Part shown: in pieces, positions 9,730-18,672 of the stretch
Layout: every line of letters begins with the position of its first letter
How positions within the stretch are numbered: position 1 is the first letter of the stretch
Source of the DNA: Flavobacterium zepuense
GTDB taxonomy: Bacteria > Bacteroidota > Bacteroidia > Flavobacteriales > Flavobacteriaceae
DNA: 64,000 nucleotides
Direction: 5' to 3'
NCBI RefSeq assembly: GCF_007097145.1
Contig: NZ_VJVZ01000002.1
Coordinates: 124,001-188,000 of the forward strand
Translations under genes and position numbers: made by a program
Notes under the pieces: model-generated
Told to the model about the DNA's origin: nothing
Databases searched by the model: none
Seen by the model: the letters and a program-made list of their open reading frames with translations, nothing else

Positions 9730-10839
9730 ATGAACACCGAATTACAAAAATTGGTCGAATATGCGCTTGTAGATGGCTACATAACCGACAAGGAGAGAGA
9801 AGTGCTGCGAAAAAAGGCGCAAAATCTGGGTTTTGACCTCGATGAACTGGATATGATCCTGGATGGTAAGCTGTACGAACTCAACAAAAGCAGTAAGCCT
9901 AAGGTTAATAAATGCCCCAGTTGCGGTGAAATTTTAAGCGGCCTTAGCCGCGTGTGCCCGTCATGCGATTATGTTTTATATGCCGAATCGACAGAGAACA
10001 TACAAACGCTCGACGAAATGATGCGTAGTCTTGACGGCAGCGTTAGTGCTTTACAGGCGGTCCCAAAAACAGGTAATTCTAAAATATTTAATTCGGCCAT
10101 ATTAATAGTTGTAACTGCCGGATTGTATATTATATATAAAAAAGTAATTAAAAAAGAGGCCTTGTTTGACAGGTATGCCTATATAAATGAGAAGATTATT
10201 GCCAGTACCGATAGCCAGGTGCGTAACCTTAGAACAAAATATGGCGACGACCAAAATGTTAACCAGTACATTAATGAGCGCATAGCCGAAAGGGATGCCG
10301 TTATAGCAAAAAGGCAAAAGGGCGATACGGTTTCGGGCATAATTACAGTGGTAGCGATTGTCGGGATCTTGTTTGCATTCTCTAAAATGGAAATGCCAAA
10401 ACCATCTAAACCGGTAGAATCGGCAGAAGATAAAACGGAGAGGTACATCAAAGCCGGACGTATAGGACAAGCAAAAATAGCTTTAGCAGAAATGGAAGAA
10501 GGATATCAAAAAGATGAACTTGATAATTTATTGCGTGACCTTGAAATTGACAGCCTTACAAATGCAGAAGACTATGATGGTGCCCTTAACGTAATTCGAG
10601 CTGGACATATCGGTGCTTATATCCCATACGAAATTCAGGATAAAAGTGATATTGTTATAGAACAACAAATCAATTCTCTCCTTCTAAAGGCTGAATTTGA
10701 TAAAGCAAGGGAGAGAGTTGTTTTAGCAAGCTATGTTAAGCAGGGAGAACTGAATTTGTTGATTGATAAACGTGAATCAGCTTACAAAAATCTACAGGAA
10801 CAAAACAAACCTACCAAACGCAAAAAATCAAGAAGATAA
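9730..10839 (+). CDS. Zinc-ribbon, two-TM membrane protein of unknown function
   Basis: In this 369-residue protein, residues 1-50 form a helical TerB/SHOCT-like head (ITDKEREVLRKKA). Cys62, Cys65, Cys76 and Cys79 form a CPxCG...CPSCD zinc ribbon. Hydrophobic segments at ~120-137 and ~201-217 are probable membrane spans, and a charged helical C-terminal half ends in a Lys/Arg-rich tail. The stop codon is immediately followed by the ATG of the SPFH gene, so the two are almost certainly coexpressed and may form one membrane complex. The biochemical function is unknown. Confidence 0.75.
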   Translation: MNTELQKLVEYALVDGYITDKEREVLRKKAQNLGFDLDELDMILDGKLYELNKSSKPKVNKCPSCGEILSGLSRVCPSCDYVLYAESTENIQTLDEMMRSLDGSVSALQAVPKTGNSKIFNSAILIVVTAGLYIIYKKVIKKEALFDRYAYINEKIIASTDSQVRNLRTKYGDDQNVNQYINERIAERDAVIAKRQKGDTVSGIITVVAIVGILFAFSKMEMPKPSKPVESAEDKTERYIKAGRIGQAKIALAEMEEGYQKDELDNLLRDLEIDSLTNAEDYDGALNVIRAGHIGAYIPYEIQDKSDIVIEQQINSLLLKAEFDKARERVVLASYVKQGELNLLIDKRESAYKNLQEQNKPTKRKKSRR

Positions 10840-12183
10840 ATGAGCATATTAAACTTTTTTGGCGGTAATGAAGGTGGCTTTATGGATGTTATAAGCTGCG
10901 ATAAAAAAGATTACCTTGTACACAAATGGTCGCCTAATGGCGAGCCTAATACATCACACAAAGAAAACGCCATTCGTTACGGCAGTACCCTGCGTGTAAA
11001 CGCCGGCGAGGCAGCCATACTGTTTTACAATCAGCAAAATGGCGATTTGTTTGATGTTATTACCGGCCCTGCCGATAAAACCATTAAAACAGCTAACCTG
11101 CCCATACTTACAAGCATAGTGGGTGCAGCCTACGGCGGCGATTCGCCATTTATGGCACAGGTGTATTTCTTTAACCTCCAGCAAAACAACCGTATAAAAT
11201 TCGGCATTCCCTATTTTGATGTTTTTGATAACCGTTTCCCTGATCTGGGCGTGCCGTGTGCCGTTCGCGGTTCGCTTACCTTTACCATTATAGATATTGG
11301 CAACTTTATAAAACTATACCGCCTTGTAAATTTTGAATTGTCTGATTTTGAAGAACAGATAAAAGATTTTTTTACACGCAAAATAAAATCGGTTATACTT
11401 AACCTCCCTGCCGAGACCGGCCTGCCGGTAATGCAATTGGAACGCAGGCTTGATGATATTAATACTTACGTAAAATCTAAACTTACAGAGGAGCTGGAGC
11501 AGGATTATGGCATCAGCCTAAAGCGTGTTGATATTGCTACTATAGAGCTAAACGATACTGACCCAAACTACCAGCAGCTAAAACGCGCTACGGCCGACCA
11601 GCAATTGCGCTATATTAATGCAAAAACGGGTGTGGAAGTTACCAACCTTGAAGAACTGGCCCGCATACAGCGCAAAGACCTTGAAATGGGTGTTGAAGCT
11701 AAAAACTTTACAGTACACCAGGTAGACCTGCAAGCTGATATTTTAAAAACCGCATCAGAAAACCTGGGGGCCATGGGTAATATAAACCTGGGCGGTGGGG
11801 GCTTAAACCCGTTAGGCATCATGACGGGTATGCAGGTGGGCAGCGTTATGGGTAACCAAATTGGCGGCATGATGGGTAGTATAACCAACTCCCCGCCACC
11901 GCCACCATCGGTAAGCTGGCATATTGCCTTAAACGGGCAGCAATCGGGTCCGTATACCTTAGCACAATTACAGGATTTTGCCGAGTCAGGGCAGTTTACA
12001 CAGCAACATTTTGTTTGGAAACAGGGCATGGTACAATGGGAGCCTGCAAGTACTGCTATAGATGTAAAAGATGTATTTGCTGCAGTGCCGCCTCCCCCAC
12101 CACCGCCATCGGCACAGATAAATAATGCATCTGCCGATTCGGCTACAGCCAAAACCTACAAAATAAACCTGAACAAAAAATAA
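10840..12183 (+). CDS. SPFH (band 7) protein with C-terminal GYF_2 domain, virion-core-like family
   Basis: In this 447-residue protein, residues ~1-260 match the SPFH/virion-core-protein type (early DVISCDKKDYLVHKWSPNG, later helical LEELARIQRKDLEMG), related to YdjI-like proteins that scaffold membrane microdomains. A Gly/Met-rich low-complexity linker and a Pro run (~345) lead into a GYF_2 domain at ~350-405 (WHIALNGQQSGPYTLAQL ... VWKQGMVQWEPA), a proline-rich-peptide binder. A second Pro run precedes the C-terminus. It abuts the upstream zinc-ribbon gene with no gap. A membrane-associated scaffold role is inferred. Confidence 0.82.
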   Translation: MSILNFFGGNEGGFMDVISCDKKDYLVHKWSPNGEPNTSHKENAIRYGSTLRVNAGEAAILFYNQQNGDLFDVITGPADKTIKTANLPILTSIVGAAYGGDSPFMAQVYFFNLQQNNRIKFGIPYFDVFDNRFPDLGVPCAVRGSLTFTIIDIGNFIKLYRLVNFELSDFEEQIKDFFTRKIKSVILNLPAETGLPVMQLERRLDDINTYVKSKLTEELEQDYGISLKRVDIATIELNDTDPNYQQLKRATADQQLRYINAKTGVEVTNLEELARIQRKDLEMGVEAKNFTVHQVDLQADILKTASENLGAMGNINLGGGGLNPLGIMTGMQVGSVMGNQIGGMMGSITNSPPPPPSVSWHIALNGQQSGPYTLAQLQDFAESGQFTQQHFVWKQGMVQWEPASTAIDVKDVFAAVPPPPPPPSAQINNASADSATAKTYKINLNKK

Positions 12184-12193
12184 CAGCATTAAA

Positions 12194-12964
12194 ATGCATC
12201 GGGAATTTGAACCGCCAATAGTTTTAAAGGATGCCATAAAATGCTTTTGGTATGAAAAGAGAAACTTTGGCAAACAGGGTTTTGAAGTAGTTCCCGATGG
12301 CTATACCGAGATCATTTTTTATTTTGGTGACAGACTTAGTATCTCCGACAAGGATGGCTTAAAGCCGCTGCCATCACCGTTTATGATTGGACTGCTCAAT
12401 AATCCGGTTGCATTTTATTCTGAAAACACGGTAGAGATCATTGCCATAAGATGCTATCCGTGGGCAGTGTTCAATTTGCTTGGGCTGCCATCAAACAAAA
12501 GCGGGGTAAGTGTATTTGAGCATCCTGTTGCGAGCCTTCAACCGGATTTACAGGAGTGCATAAATTCCGAAAAAATAGATGAAGCGGTCAATCTGTTGCA
12601 ACACTATTTAGGCATTATGCCGCCGCACAGTGTGCCCAACGGTATGCTAAATAAAGCAGGAGCTGCAATGAGAAAGGCAAACGGTACGCTGCCTGTAAAT
12701 GAGGTTGCGGGCGCTGCCCATGCAACCATTCGCACGCTGGAACGAAAATTTAAAGAATCTTCCGGCCATACGGTTAAAGATATATCCGGCCTTATACGCT
12801 TTGAGCAGGTACGCAATCAGTTGTTGCTATATCCTGATGCTAACCTTGCAGGCTTAGCTGAAGAATTGGGTTACGCCGACCAATCGCACCTAAGCAGGGA
12901 GTTTAAGCGTTACTGCGGCACTACACCGGCAGCCTTTGCGCGAAAAGCAAAGAAAGGAGAGTAG
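12194..12964 (+). CDS. AraC-family transcriptional regulator with DUF6597-like N-terminus
   Basis: The 256-residue protein has an N-terminal effector-type domain that starts HREFEPPIVLKDAIKCFWYE and contains VPDGYTEIIFYFGD, as in DUF6597 AraC regulators. The C-terminal double helix-turn-helix (~155-250) includes RTLERKFKESSGHTVKDI and the second-HTH signature LAEELGYADQSHLSREFKR. It lies 10 bp after the SPFH gene on the same strand, so it may be read through from it. The target is unknown; the following DUF1801 gene is a candidate. Confidence 0.85.
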   Translation: MHREFEPPIVLKDAIKCFWYEKRNFGKQGFEVVPDGYTEIIFYFGDRLSISDKDGLKPLPSPFMIGLLNNPVAFYSENTVEIIAIRCYPWAVFNLLGLPSNKSGVSVFEHPVASLQPDLQECINSEKIDEAVNLLQHYLGIMPPHSVPNGMLNKAGAAMRKANGTLPVNEVAGAAHATIRTLERKFKESSGHTVKDISGLIRFEQVRNQLLLYPDANLAGLAEELGYADQSHLSREFKRYCGTTPAAFARKAKKGE

Positions 12965-12980
12965 TTTATAAGCAATGTTT

Positions 12981-12988
12981 TAACTTTG
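12981..12988 (+). promoter_or_regulatory. -7 box for the DUF1801 gene
   Basis: TAACTTTG matches TAnnTTTG 40 bp upstream of the ATG at 13029. The -33 element is not evident. Confidence 0.5.
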
Positions 12989-13028
12989 TATGGTAAACCA
13001 AATAGCTAATGCATAAAAACAATTATAT

Positions 13029-13466
13029 ATGGCTACAAATAAAACAACCGAAACACAAGTTAGTGTAACCGATTTTATCAACGCATATGTAGAGAATGAC
13101 CAAAAGAAACAGGATAGTTTTCAATTGATCGAACTTATGCGGGAGTGGTCGGGCTTTGAGCCTAAAATGTGGGGCCCAACCATTATTGGCTTTGGCAGTT
13201 ACAATTATAAATATGCCAGTGGCCACCAAGGTACCGCACCGCTTATTGGGTTTTCGCCCCGTAAAGCTGAATTTTCTTTGTACGTATACTCTCCTACCGA
13301 GGATAACAAACATTTGCTGGACAACTTTGGTAAGTATAAAATAGGTAAAGCCTGCATTTACATCAAAAAATTATCGGACATTGATATCCCTATCCTTCAA
13401 AAAATGTGCGAAGCAACAATTGCATACCTTAACGAGCATCATGAATGTGCGAGCCGGGAACTATAA
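13029..13466 (+). CDS. DUF1801 domain protein
   Basis: The 145-residue cytoplasmic protein has the DUF1801 (YdhG-like, split-barrel) pattern: MREWSGFEPKMWGPTIIGFG, then PLIGFSPRKAEFSLYVY, ending in a conserved GKACIYIKKLSDID strand. The family is widespread and its biochemical role is not established. It has its own -7 box and converges on the minus-strand AraC gene 11 bp later, with no recognisable terminator between them. Confidence 0.85.
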   Translation: MATNKTTETQVSVTDFINAYVENDQKKQDSFQLIELMREWSGFEPKMWGPTIIGFGSYNYKYASGHQGTAPLIGFSPRKAEFSLYVYSPTEDNKHLLDNFGKYKIGKACIYIKKLSDIDIPILQKMCEATIAYLNEHHECASREL

Positions 13467-13477
13467 TGGCGCAGTAT

Positions 13478-14443
13478 CTATAATCCTGAATATTTTTTCG
13501 GTTTCATGCCAATATGCTGCTCAAAAACCCTCGAAAAATGGCTCAGGTTGGTAAATCCCATTTGATATCCAACTTCAGATACCGTAAGCCGCTTATCCTT
13601 TAACAGCTGTGCTGCCTCCTGCATCCGCATTCCCTGATAATATTCAAAAACACCTTTACCAAAAGTTTGCTTAAACAGTTTGCGCAGTTTGGGTTCACTC
13701 ATTCCCGCATCGGCGGCAAGTCCGGCTATATTAGATGGTGTATCAAGGTGCGATTGCAAATGCAGTTTTATGGCGTAAATGGCTTTAATATCGTTAATAT
13801 GCATACCACCGGCGGGCATGGCTTCGCGTTGTGTAAGCAGCGCAACTATATGGCACAGTAATTCTTCGCATTTTAGCTTACAGTAGTGGCTCTCTAAACT
13901 CTCAGGGACTTTGAGATGTTCAATTTCGCTGGCAACGCTAATCATTTCGGGAGATATGGCGGTTTCAAAGGCAAAGTTCTCCTTACCCTCTAAAATGGTT
14001 AAAACTACCGGATGAGGTATATTCCCAAAGAGCTTGCGCAGGTGCTGCCGGGAAACCGCAATACCTATACTCCTGAAAAATGTATTAGATGGCATAGTAA
14101 GCACCGATGAAACCGCCTGCATACAAATAAATACACTTGGCTGTTCTGATGAAGGCTGTTTTTCGCTCGTTACCGGAGACGGAAAAATACCGCTCATCAT
14201 AAAAATAATGTCGTCCTGCCCCGCCGCCGGTTCATTGGTACGCTCTATCAAAAGTTCTTCGTTAAGGTAATAGTTGCGCACCATCATTCGCAGTTCGTTA
14301 TCTTCCCAGGAAAAACCGGTAATATATCCTTCGCCCTTATCTTCAGGGATGCGAAAAAACCGTCCTTCTGTGGTAGCGCCTATAGCCCGGGCAAATTCTG
14401 ACATAATGCCCGATCTATGTTTATCTGTTACTGATATTTTCAT
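13478..14443 (-). CDS. AraC-family regulator divergent from the Tet(X)-like monooxygenases
   Basis: This 321-residue protein has an N-terminal sensing domain (~1-215) and a C-terminal AraC DNA-binding domain (~220-321) with LAADAGMSEPKLRKLFKQTFG and the second HTH VSEVGYQMGFTNLSHFSRVFEQHIG. It is transcribed away from the flavin monooxygenase gene at 14522 across only 78 bp. Opposed -7 boxes in that gap are 4 bp apart, the usual layout for a local regulator that controls its neighbour and itself. The ligand is unknown. Confidence 0.87.
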   Translation of the reverse strand: MKISVTDKHRSGIMSEFARAIGATTEGRFFRIPEDKGEGYITGFSWEDNELRMMVRNYYLNEELLIERTNEPAAGQDDIIFMMSGIFPSPVTSEKQPSSEQPSVFICMQAVSSVLTMPSNTFFRSIGIAVSRQHLRKLFGNIPHPVVLTILEGKENFAFETAISPEMISVASEIEHLKVPESLESHYCKLKCEELLCHIVALLTQREAMPAGGMHINDIKAIYAIKLHLQSHLDTPSNIAGLAADAGMSEPKLRKLFKQTFGKGVFEYYQGMRMQEAAQLLKDKRLTVSEVGYQMGFTNLSHFSRVFEQHIGMKPKKYSGL

Positions 14444-14482
14444 TTTCGACTATTTTGTAATCAAAATCAGTTATTTTACCCT

Positions 14483-14502
14483 CAAAAGTAACCATAATTT
14501 TG
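14483..14502. promoter_or_regulatory. Opposed -7 boxes of a divergent promoter region
   Basis: The minus strand carries TACTTTTG (14490 to 14483) for the AraC gene; the plus strand carries TAATTTTG (14495-14502) for the monooxygenase. The boxes are 4 bp apart, so the two RNA polymerases cannot bind at once. Confidence 0.55.
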
Positions 14503-14521
14503 TGGTATTAAAATTATAAGT

Positions 14522-15685
14522 ATGTTATTAAAAGATAAAAAGGTGGCCATTGTAGGTGGTGGCCCCGGCGGGTTAACATTAGCAAGGCTGCTTCAGCTAC
14601 AGGGAGTTGATGTAAAAGTATACGAACGTGATGCCGACCGTTATGTTAGACAGCAGGGTGCAACGCTCGACCTGCATTATGATTCAGGTTTAAAAGCATT
14701 AAGGGAAAGTGGACTCATTGAAGAATTTAAAAAGAATTATAGGCCCGGAGCAGAAAGGGTAACCATTACAGATAATAATGCCGTGGTGCATTATACGGAG
14801 CGCGATAACGAACCCGTTAAAGATTTAGATAATGAGCACGTACGGCCGGAAATTGACCGTGGCCCGCTCCGCGACCTGCTTATTGCATCGCTTCAGGAAG
14901 GCACTATAGTGTGGAATTCGAAATTTACAGGGTTAAAAGAAGAAGGCACCGGCTGGAACCTGCTCTTTGAGGATGGCACTGCTGCCTATGCCGACCTGGT
15001 AATTGCAGCAGACGGGGCAAACTCTAAAGTAAGGAAATATGTTATTAATATAGAGCGCATCTATTCCGGCATTACCATTGTTGAGGGCAACATATATAAT
15101 GCCGCTGTTAACGCACCGCATTTGTGGGAACTAACCAATGGCGGAAAGATCTTTGCGCACTGGAAAGGTAAAGCAATTGTGTTAAGCGCAAAAGGCGAAG
15201 GCTCGCTTTCATTTTATACACTTACCAAAGAAACAGACGATAGATTGATAACACAGCGCGTTGACGCTACTAATAAAGAACAGGTTTTTGCATGGTTTAA
15301 ACAACGATTCTCTGACTGGAGCGACAACTGGCACGAAATATTTTTAACCGATGATTCCTATTTTGTTATCCGCCCGCAGTATTATTTTCCAACAAGCCAA
15401 TCCTGGGAAACCCTGCCTAATATAACAATGCTGGGTGATGCGGCACATCAAACACCGCCTTCCGGCGACGGCGTAAACCTGGCAATGCAGGATGCACTAA
15501 AATTATATGAAGCCCTTTGCGTAGAAAATTTCAGTACTATTCAGGAAGCCCTTGTATCGTTTGAAAAAGAAATGCTGAGCCGTACTGCCATAGCTACTGA
15601 GGAAGCTTTAGAACTGGTAGATGGCATGCTCTCTAAAAACAACCTTAAGTTTATGCTTAACTTTTTTAAGCAGCTTAATGAGTAG
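14522..15685 (+). CDS. FAD-dependent monooxygenase, Tet(X)-related paralogue 1
   Basis: This 387-residue class A flavin monooxygenase has an N-terminal Rossmann dinucleotide motif GGGPGG, the ERD sequence that binds the FAD ribose, GATLDLH, the DG-type motif VIAADGANSKVRK, and the second FAD motif GDAAHQTPPSGDGVNLAMQDA. It is related to Tet(X), but at positions equivalent to Tet(X) Gln192, Arg213 and His234 it appears to have Glu, Lys and Ser, so a tetracycline substrate is unlikely. It is transcribed from the AraC-shared intergenic region, with the second paralogue 71 bp downstream. Confidence 0.88.
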   Translation: MLLKDKKVAIVGGGPGGLTLARLLQLQGVDVKVYERDADRYVRQQGATLDLHYDSGLKALRESGLIEEFKKNYRPGAERVTITDNNAVVHYTERDNEPVKDLDNEHVRPEIDRGPLRDLLIASLQEGTIVWNSKFTGLKEEGTGWNLLFEDGTAAYADLVIAADGANSKVRKYVINIERIYSGITIVEGNIYNAAVNAPHLWELTNGGKIFAHWKGKAIVLSAKGEGSLSFYTLTKETDDRLITQRVDATNKEQVFAWFKQRFSDWSDNWHEIFLTDDSYFVIRPQYYFPTSQSWETLPNITMLGDAAHQTPPSGDGVNLAMQDALKLYEALCVENFSTIQEALVSFEKEMLSRTAIATEEALELVDGMLSKNNLKFMLNFFKQLNE

Positions 15686-15756
15686 CATTTTGTCGTGTTT
15701 GTACAATCCTAACACATTAATATCGCTCAATTTTGTAGTGTAAATTAACATTGCAA

Positions 15757-16878
15757 ATGATGCTTAAAGATAAAAAAGTAGCCATTATAGGTGCAGGGCC
15801 GGTTGGCATTACCATGGCGCGATTGCTACAGCAAAAAGGAATAGATGTAACCGTTTGCGAAAGGGATAAAACCCCGCACGCAAGGATTTGGGGTGGTACG
15901 CTCGACCTGCATAAAGAGTCGGGACAAAAAGCCATGAAACATGCAGGTTTGCTTGAAAGCTATTTTAAAATAGCAAAACCTATGGGGAGGACAATAGCCA
16001 ACGAGCAGGGCAAAGTGCTATTCTTTGTAGCGCCTCAACGCGAGGCACCAGAAATAAACAGAAACCATTTAAGGCAGCTATTGCTTAATAGTTTAGCAAG
16101 CGATACTGTGGTTTGGGACAGAAAATGTACAGGGCTTAAACCGCGTAATGGCAAATGGCTTTTGCAATTTGAAGATAAACAGGATGCATCTGCCGATGTA
16201 GTTATTGTGGCTAATGGTGGTATGTCTGCCATAAGAAAGTATATTACGGATGCAGAGGCCATATATACCGGAACTTATATTATACAGGGCGAAGTACCTG
16301 AACCGGAAATAAACTGCCCCGAATTTCACAAACTTTGCAACGGCACTATCCTTATGGCTGCCCACGACGGCATCAACCTGATTGCAAACCCCGATAACAA
16401 TGGTACCTTAACGTATAACGTAACGTTTAGAAAGCCCGAATCATGGGTTCGTGAAACTGAATTAGACTTTAAGGATAACAACAGTATTGCCACGTTCCTG
16501 TCAGGCATATTTGCGCAATGGGATAATCTTTACCGGGAATTATTCAGGGCTACATGTTTTTTTACTGGGTTGCCCACGAGAAAATTACCGTTAGGGAACC
16601 CTTGGAAAAGCAACCGACCATTGCCGATAACGCTTATTGGCGATGCTGCACATTTAATGCCACCCTTTGCAGGCCAGGGTGTAAATACCGGGCTTGTGGA
16701 TGCACTAATTTTATCTGAAAACTTAACGAACGGAAAGTTTAAAACCATTGAGGCTGCCATCAACAATTATGAACAAAAGATGATTGCCTATGCTGCCCAA
16801 GCGCAGGCAGAAACAAGCATTAACGAAATAGCAATGCACCAACCCGGCTTTTCCTTTCAAAAAAGATTTAGCAAATAA
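15757..16878 (+). CDS. FAD-dependent monooxygenase closely resembling Tet(X)
   Basis: Starting at ATG 15757 (or 15760, matching the paralogue's MLLKDKK start), this protein of ~373 residues parallels Tet(X) almost block for block: AIIGAGPVGITMARLLQQ, GGTLDLHKESGQ, APEINRNHLR, VANGGMSAIRK, PEPEINCPEF, PLPITLIGDAAHLMPPFAGQ and GLVDALILSENL. These give FAD binding and the flavin monooxygenase fold. Compared with my recollection of Tet(X2), the residue equivalent to Gln192 is kept, but Arg213 is Ile and His234 is Thr; these contact the tetracycline A ring. It could be a chromosomal Tet(X) relative with another or a weaker substrate range. An upstream in-frame TTG at 15751 is less likely as start. 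Confidence 0.9.
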   Translation: MMLKDKKVAIIGAGPVGITMARLLQQKGIDVTVCERDKTPHARIWGGTLDLHKESGQKAMKHAGLLESYFKIAKPMGRTIANEQGKVLFFVAPQREAPEINRNHLRQLLLNSLASDTVVWDRKCTGLKPRNGKWLLQFEDKQDASADVVIVANGGMSAIRKYITDAEAIYTGTYIIQGEVPEPEINCPEFHKLCNGTILMAAHDGINLIANPDNNGTLTYNVTFRKPESWVRETELDFKDNNSIATFLSGIFAQWDNLYRELFRATCFFTGLPTRKLPLGNPWKSNRPLPITLIGDAAHLMPPFAGQGVNTGLVDALILSENLTNGKFKTIEAAINNYEQKMIAYAAQAQAETSINEIAMHQPGFSFQKRFSK

Positions 16879-16976
16879 ATACTTAGTGTTACCCACTCTA
16901 CACACAAATAGTAGATAAAATGGTTACACAAATCTTAAAAAAAGACTAAGTCTGCCTATATCCTTTCGTTTATTAT

Positions 16977-16984
16977 TATATTTG
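16977..16984 (+). promoter_or_regulatory. -7 box for the histidine kinase
   Basis: TATATTTG matches TAnnTTTG, 30 bp upstream of the kinase ATG at 17015. No good -33 element is seen. The rest of the 136-bp gap is AT-rich without other clear signals. Confidence 0.55.
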
Positions 16985-17014
16985 GAGGACATCATCCTAC
17001 TATTGCTATAAAAA

Positions 17015-18598
17015 ATGAATACCTCCGCAGGACATACTACTATTCCTGAAGATTATCAAACCTTACAGATAATGAAGGCGGCTTTTAATGCCCCTAATAA
17101 CCGCGTGATTGTTTTTAATGCAGTTAGAGATGAAAATAACAAAATTGTAGATTTTGAATTTAGCCTTATTAGTAAAGCCAGCTTTGATTTTTTTAATGGT
17201 ATAGATTATACCGGCATGCGCTTTACCGATGTAAGGGCAGACCAAAACGACCAACTGCAAAGCATGATAGAGGTTATAGAAACCGGACTGAACCAAAAAT
17301 GGGAGCGATATACTAAAGATGTTAATGGCAATGCACGTTGGTACAGTGTATCGGACGCTAAAGTTGGAGAATTTCTTGTTAGGGTTTGGGAAGATATTAC
17401 AGATAAGCGCCTCGCCGAAGAAGAGATAAACGCTGCCATTACTAAAAAAGCAGAGGAAAAATACCTTTCATTGTTTAACTCTATAGATCAGGGCTTTTGC
17501 ATTATAGAGATGCTTTTTGACGAGAATGACCATCCGCACGACTATATATTTTTAGAATATAACCCTGCTTTTGAAAAACAGACAGGCCTTAAAGATGCGC
17601 GTGGCAAGCGTATTAAAGACATGAACCCCCACCACGAGCAGCACTGGTTTGACCTTTATGGAGGTATTGCAAAAAACATGGAGCCTTTGTATTTTGAGCA
17701 GGAAGCAGTACTGATAAACGGTTGGTATGAGGTATCGGCATTTCCGCTCTCCAAACAACGCGACAACAAAATAGCGGTTATTTTTAATGATATTACAGCA
17801 AGGAAAAAAGCCGAGCGCGAACGCGAAGCTTTCAGCCACATGCTTGAAGAGCAGGTTTACAAGCGTACTGCGGAGCTTAATTCGCTAAATGCCCTGCTTG
17901 AAGAAAAAAACCTGGAACTGGAAAAATCCAATAAAGAACTGGAATCGTTTAACTACGTGGCCAGCCACGATTTACAGGAGCCATTGCGCAAAATACAAAC
18001 CTTTCTTAGCATTATTACAAACCGGGATATGGATTCGGCTACGGCTAAAAACTATATGTCTAAAATTAGTAACTCGGCCGCAAGGATGTCTAACCTTATA
18101 CAGGATGTACTTACCTACAGCCGCCTTAATGCTGAAAGCAAACTTACTGAAGTTGACTTAAATACTATCATTACCAATGTTAAGACTGATTACGAACTTA
18201 CCATTGCTGAAAAAAATGCAGTGATTAACAGCAGCTATTTGCCTGTAATAAACGCAAACGCGCTGCAAATGCACCAGCTGTTCTCTAACCTTATAAGCAA
18301 CTCGCTTAAATACAACACAGGCCAGCCTGTTATTACTATTACAGCAACTACCTTTAAAGATAACGAAGGCGTACCAATAGTAGAGATAGTATTAAGCGAT
18401 AATGGCATTGGCTTTGATGAGCAGTATAAAGAACAAATGTTTAAACTCTTCCATAGACTGCACGGCAAATCAGAGTTTAGCGGTACGGGTATAGGGCTTA
18501 GCATCTGTAAAAAAATAGTAGAGCAGCACCATGGTACCATAACAGCGCAGTCGGTTCCGGGTAAGGGCGCTACCTTTACCATACACCTTCCGTTGTAA
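17015..18598 (+). CDS. PAS-domain sensor histidine kinase (orphan)
   Basis: This 527-residue protein has two PAS-like domains (~20-135 and ~145-265), a short coiled coil (~265-310), a HisKA dimerisation domain with phospho-acceptor His318 (YVASHDLQEPLRK) and a HATPase_c domain (~405-527) with the N box FSNLISNSLKYN, G1 DNGIGFDE and G2 GTGIGLSICKK. There is no transmembrane segment, so it is probably a cytosolic redox or light/ligand sensor. The HisKA-HATPase type with SHDLQEPL is often a phytochrome-like hybrid relative. No response regulator gene is adjacent, so its partner is elsewhere. Confidence 0.92.
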   Translation: MNTSAGHTTIPEDYQTLQIMKAAFNAPNNRVIVFNAVRDENNKIVDFEFSLISKASFDFFNGIDYTGMRFTDVRADQNDQLQSMIEVIETGLNQKWERYTKDVNGNARWYSVSDAKVGEFLVRVWEDITDKRLAEEEINAAITKKAEEKYLSLFNSIDQGFCIIEMLFDENDHPHDYIFLEYNPAFEKQTGLKDARGKRIKDMNPHHEQHWFDLYGGIAKNMEPLYFEQEAVLINGWYEVSAFPLSKQRDNKIAVIFNDITARKKAEREREAFSHMLEEQVYKRTAELNSLNALLEEKNLELEKSNKELESFNYVASHDLQEPLRKIQTFLSIITNRDMDSATAKNYMSKISNSAARMSNLIQDVLTYSRLNAESKLTEVDLNTIITNVKTDYELTIAEKNAVINSSYLPVINANALQMHQLFSNLISNSLKYNTGQPVITITATTFKDNEGVPIVEIVLSDNGIGFDEQYKEQMFKLFHRLHGKSEFSGTGIGLSICKKIVEQHHGTITAQSVPGKGATFTIHLPL

Positions 18599-18640
18599 TA
18601 CATTACATCATATTCACTACCTCAAAATGTAAATAAATCG

Positions 18641-18648
18641 TAAATTTG
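18641..18648 (+). promoter_or_regulatory. -7 box for pepT
   Basis: TAAATTTG matches TAnnTTTG, 24 bp upstream of ATG 18673. It overlaps an earlier in-frame ATG at 18646, which supports the later start. Confidence 0.55.
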
Positions 18649-18672
18649 TGCTACAAATTCAAAAAAATTGAA

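Noticed and set aside
11610..12152. Long open frame antisense to the SPFH gene
   Set aside because: It is a mirror of the Gly/Pro-rich low-complexity codons of the real gene; it has no start context and no family resemblance.
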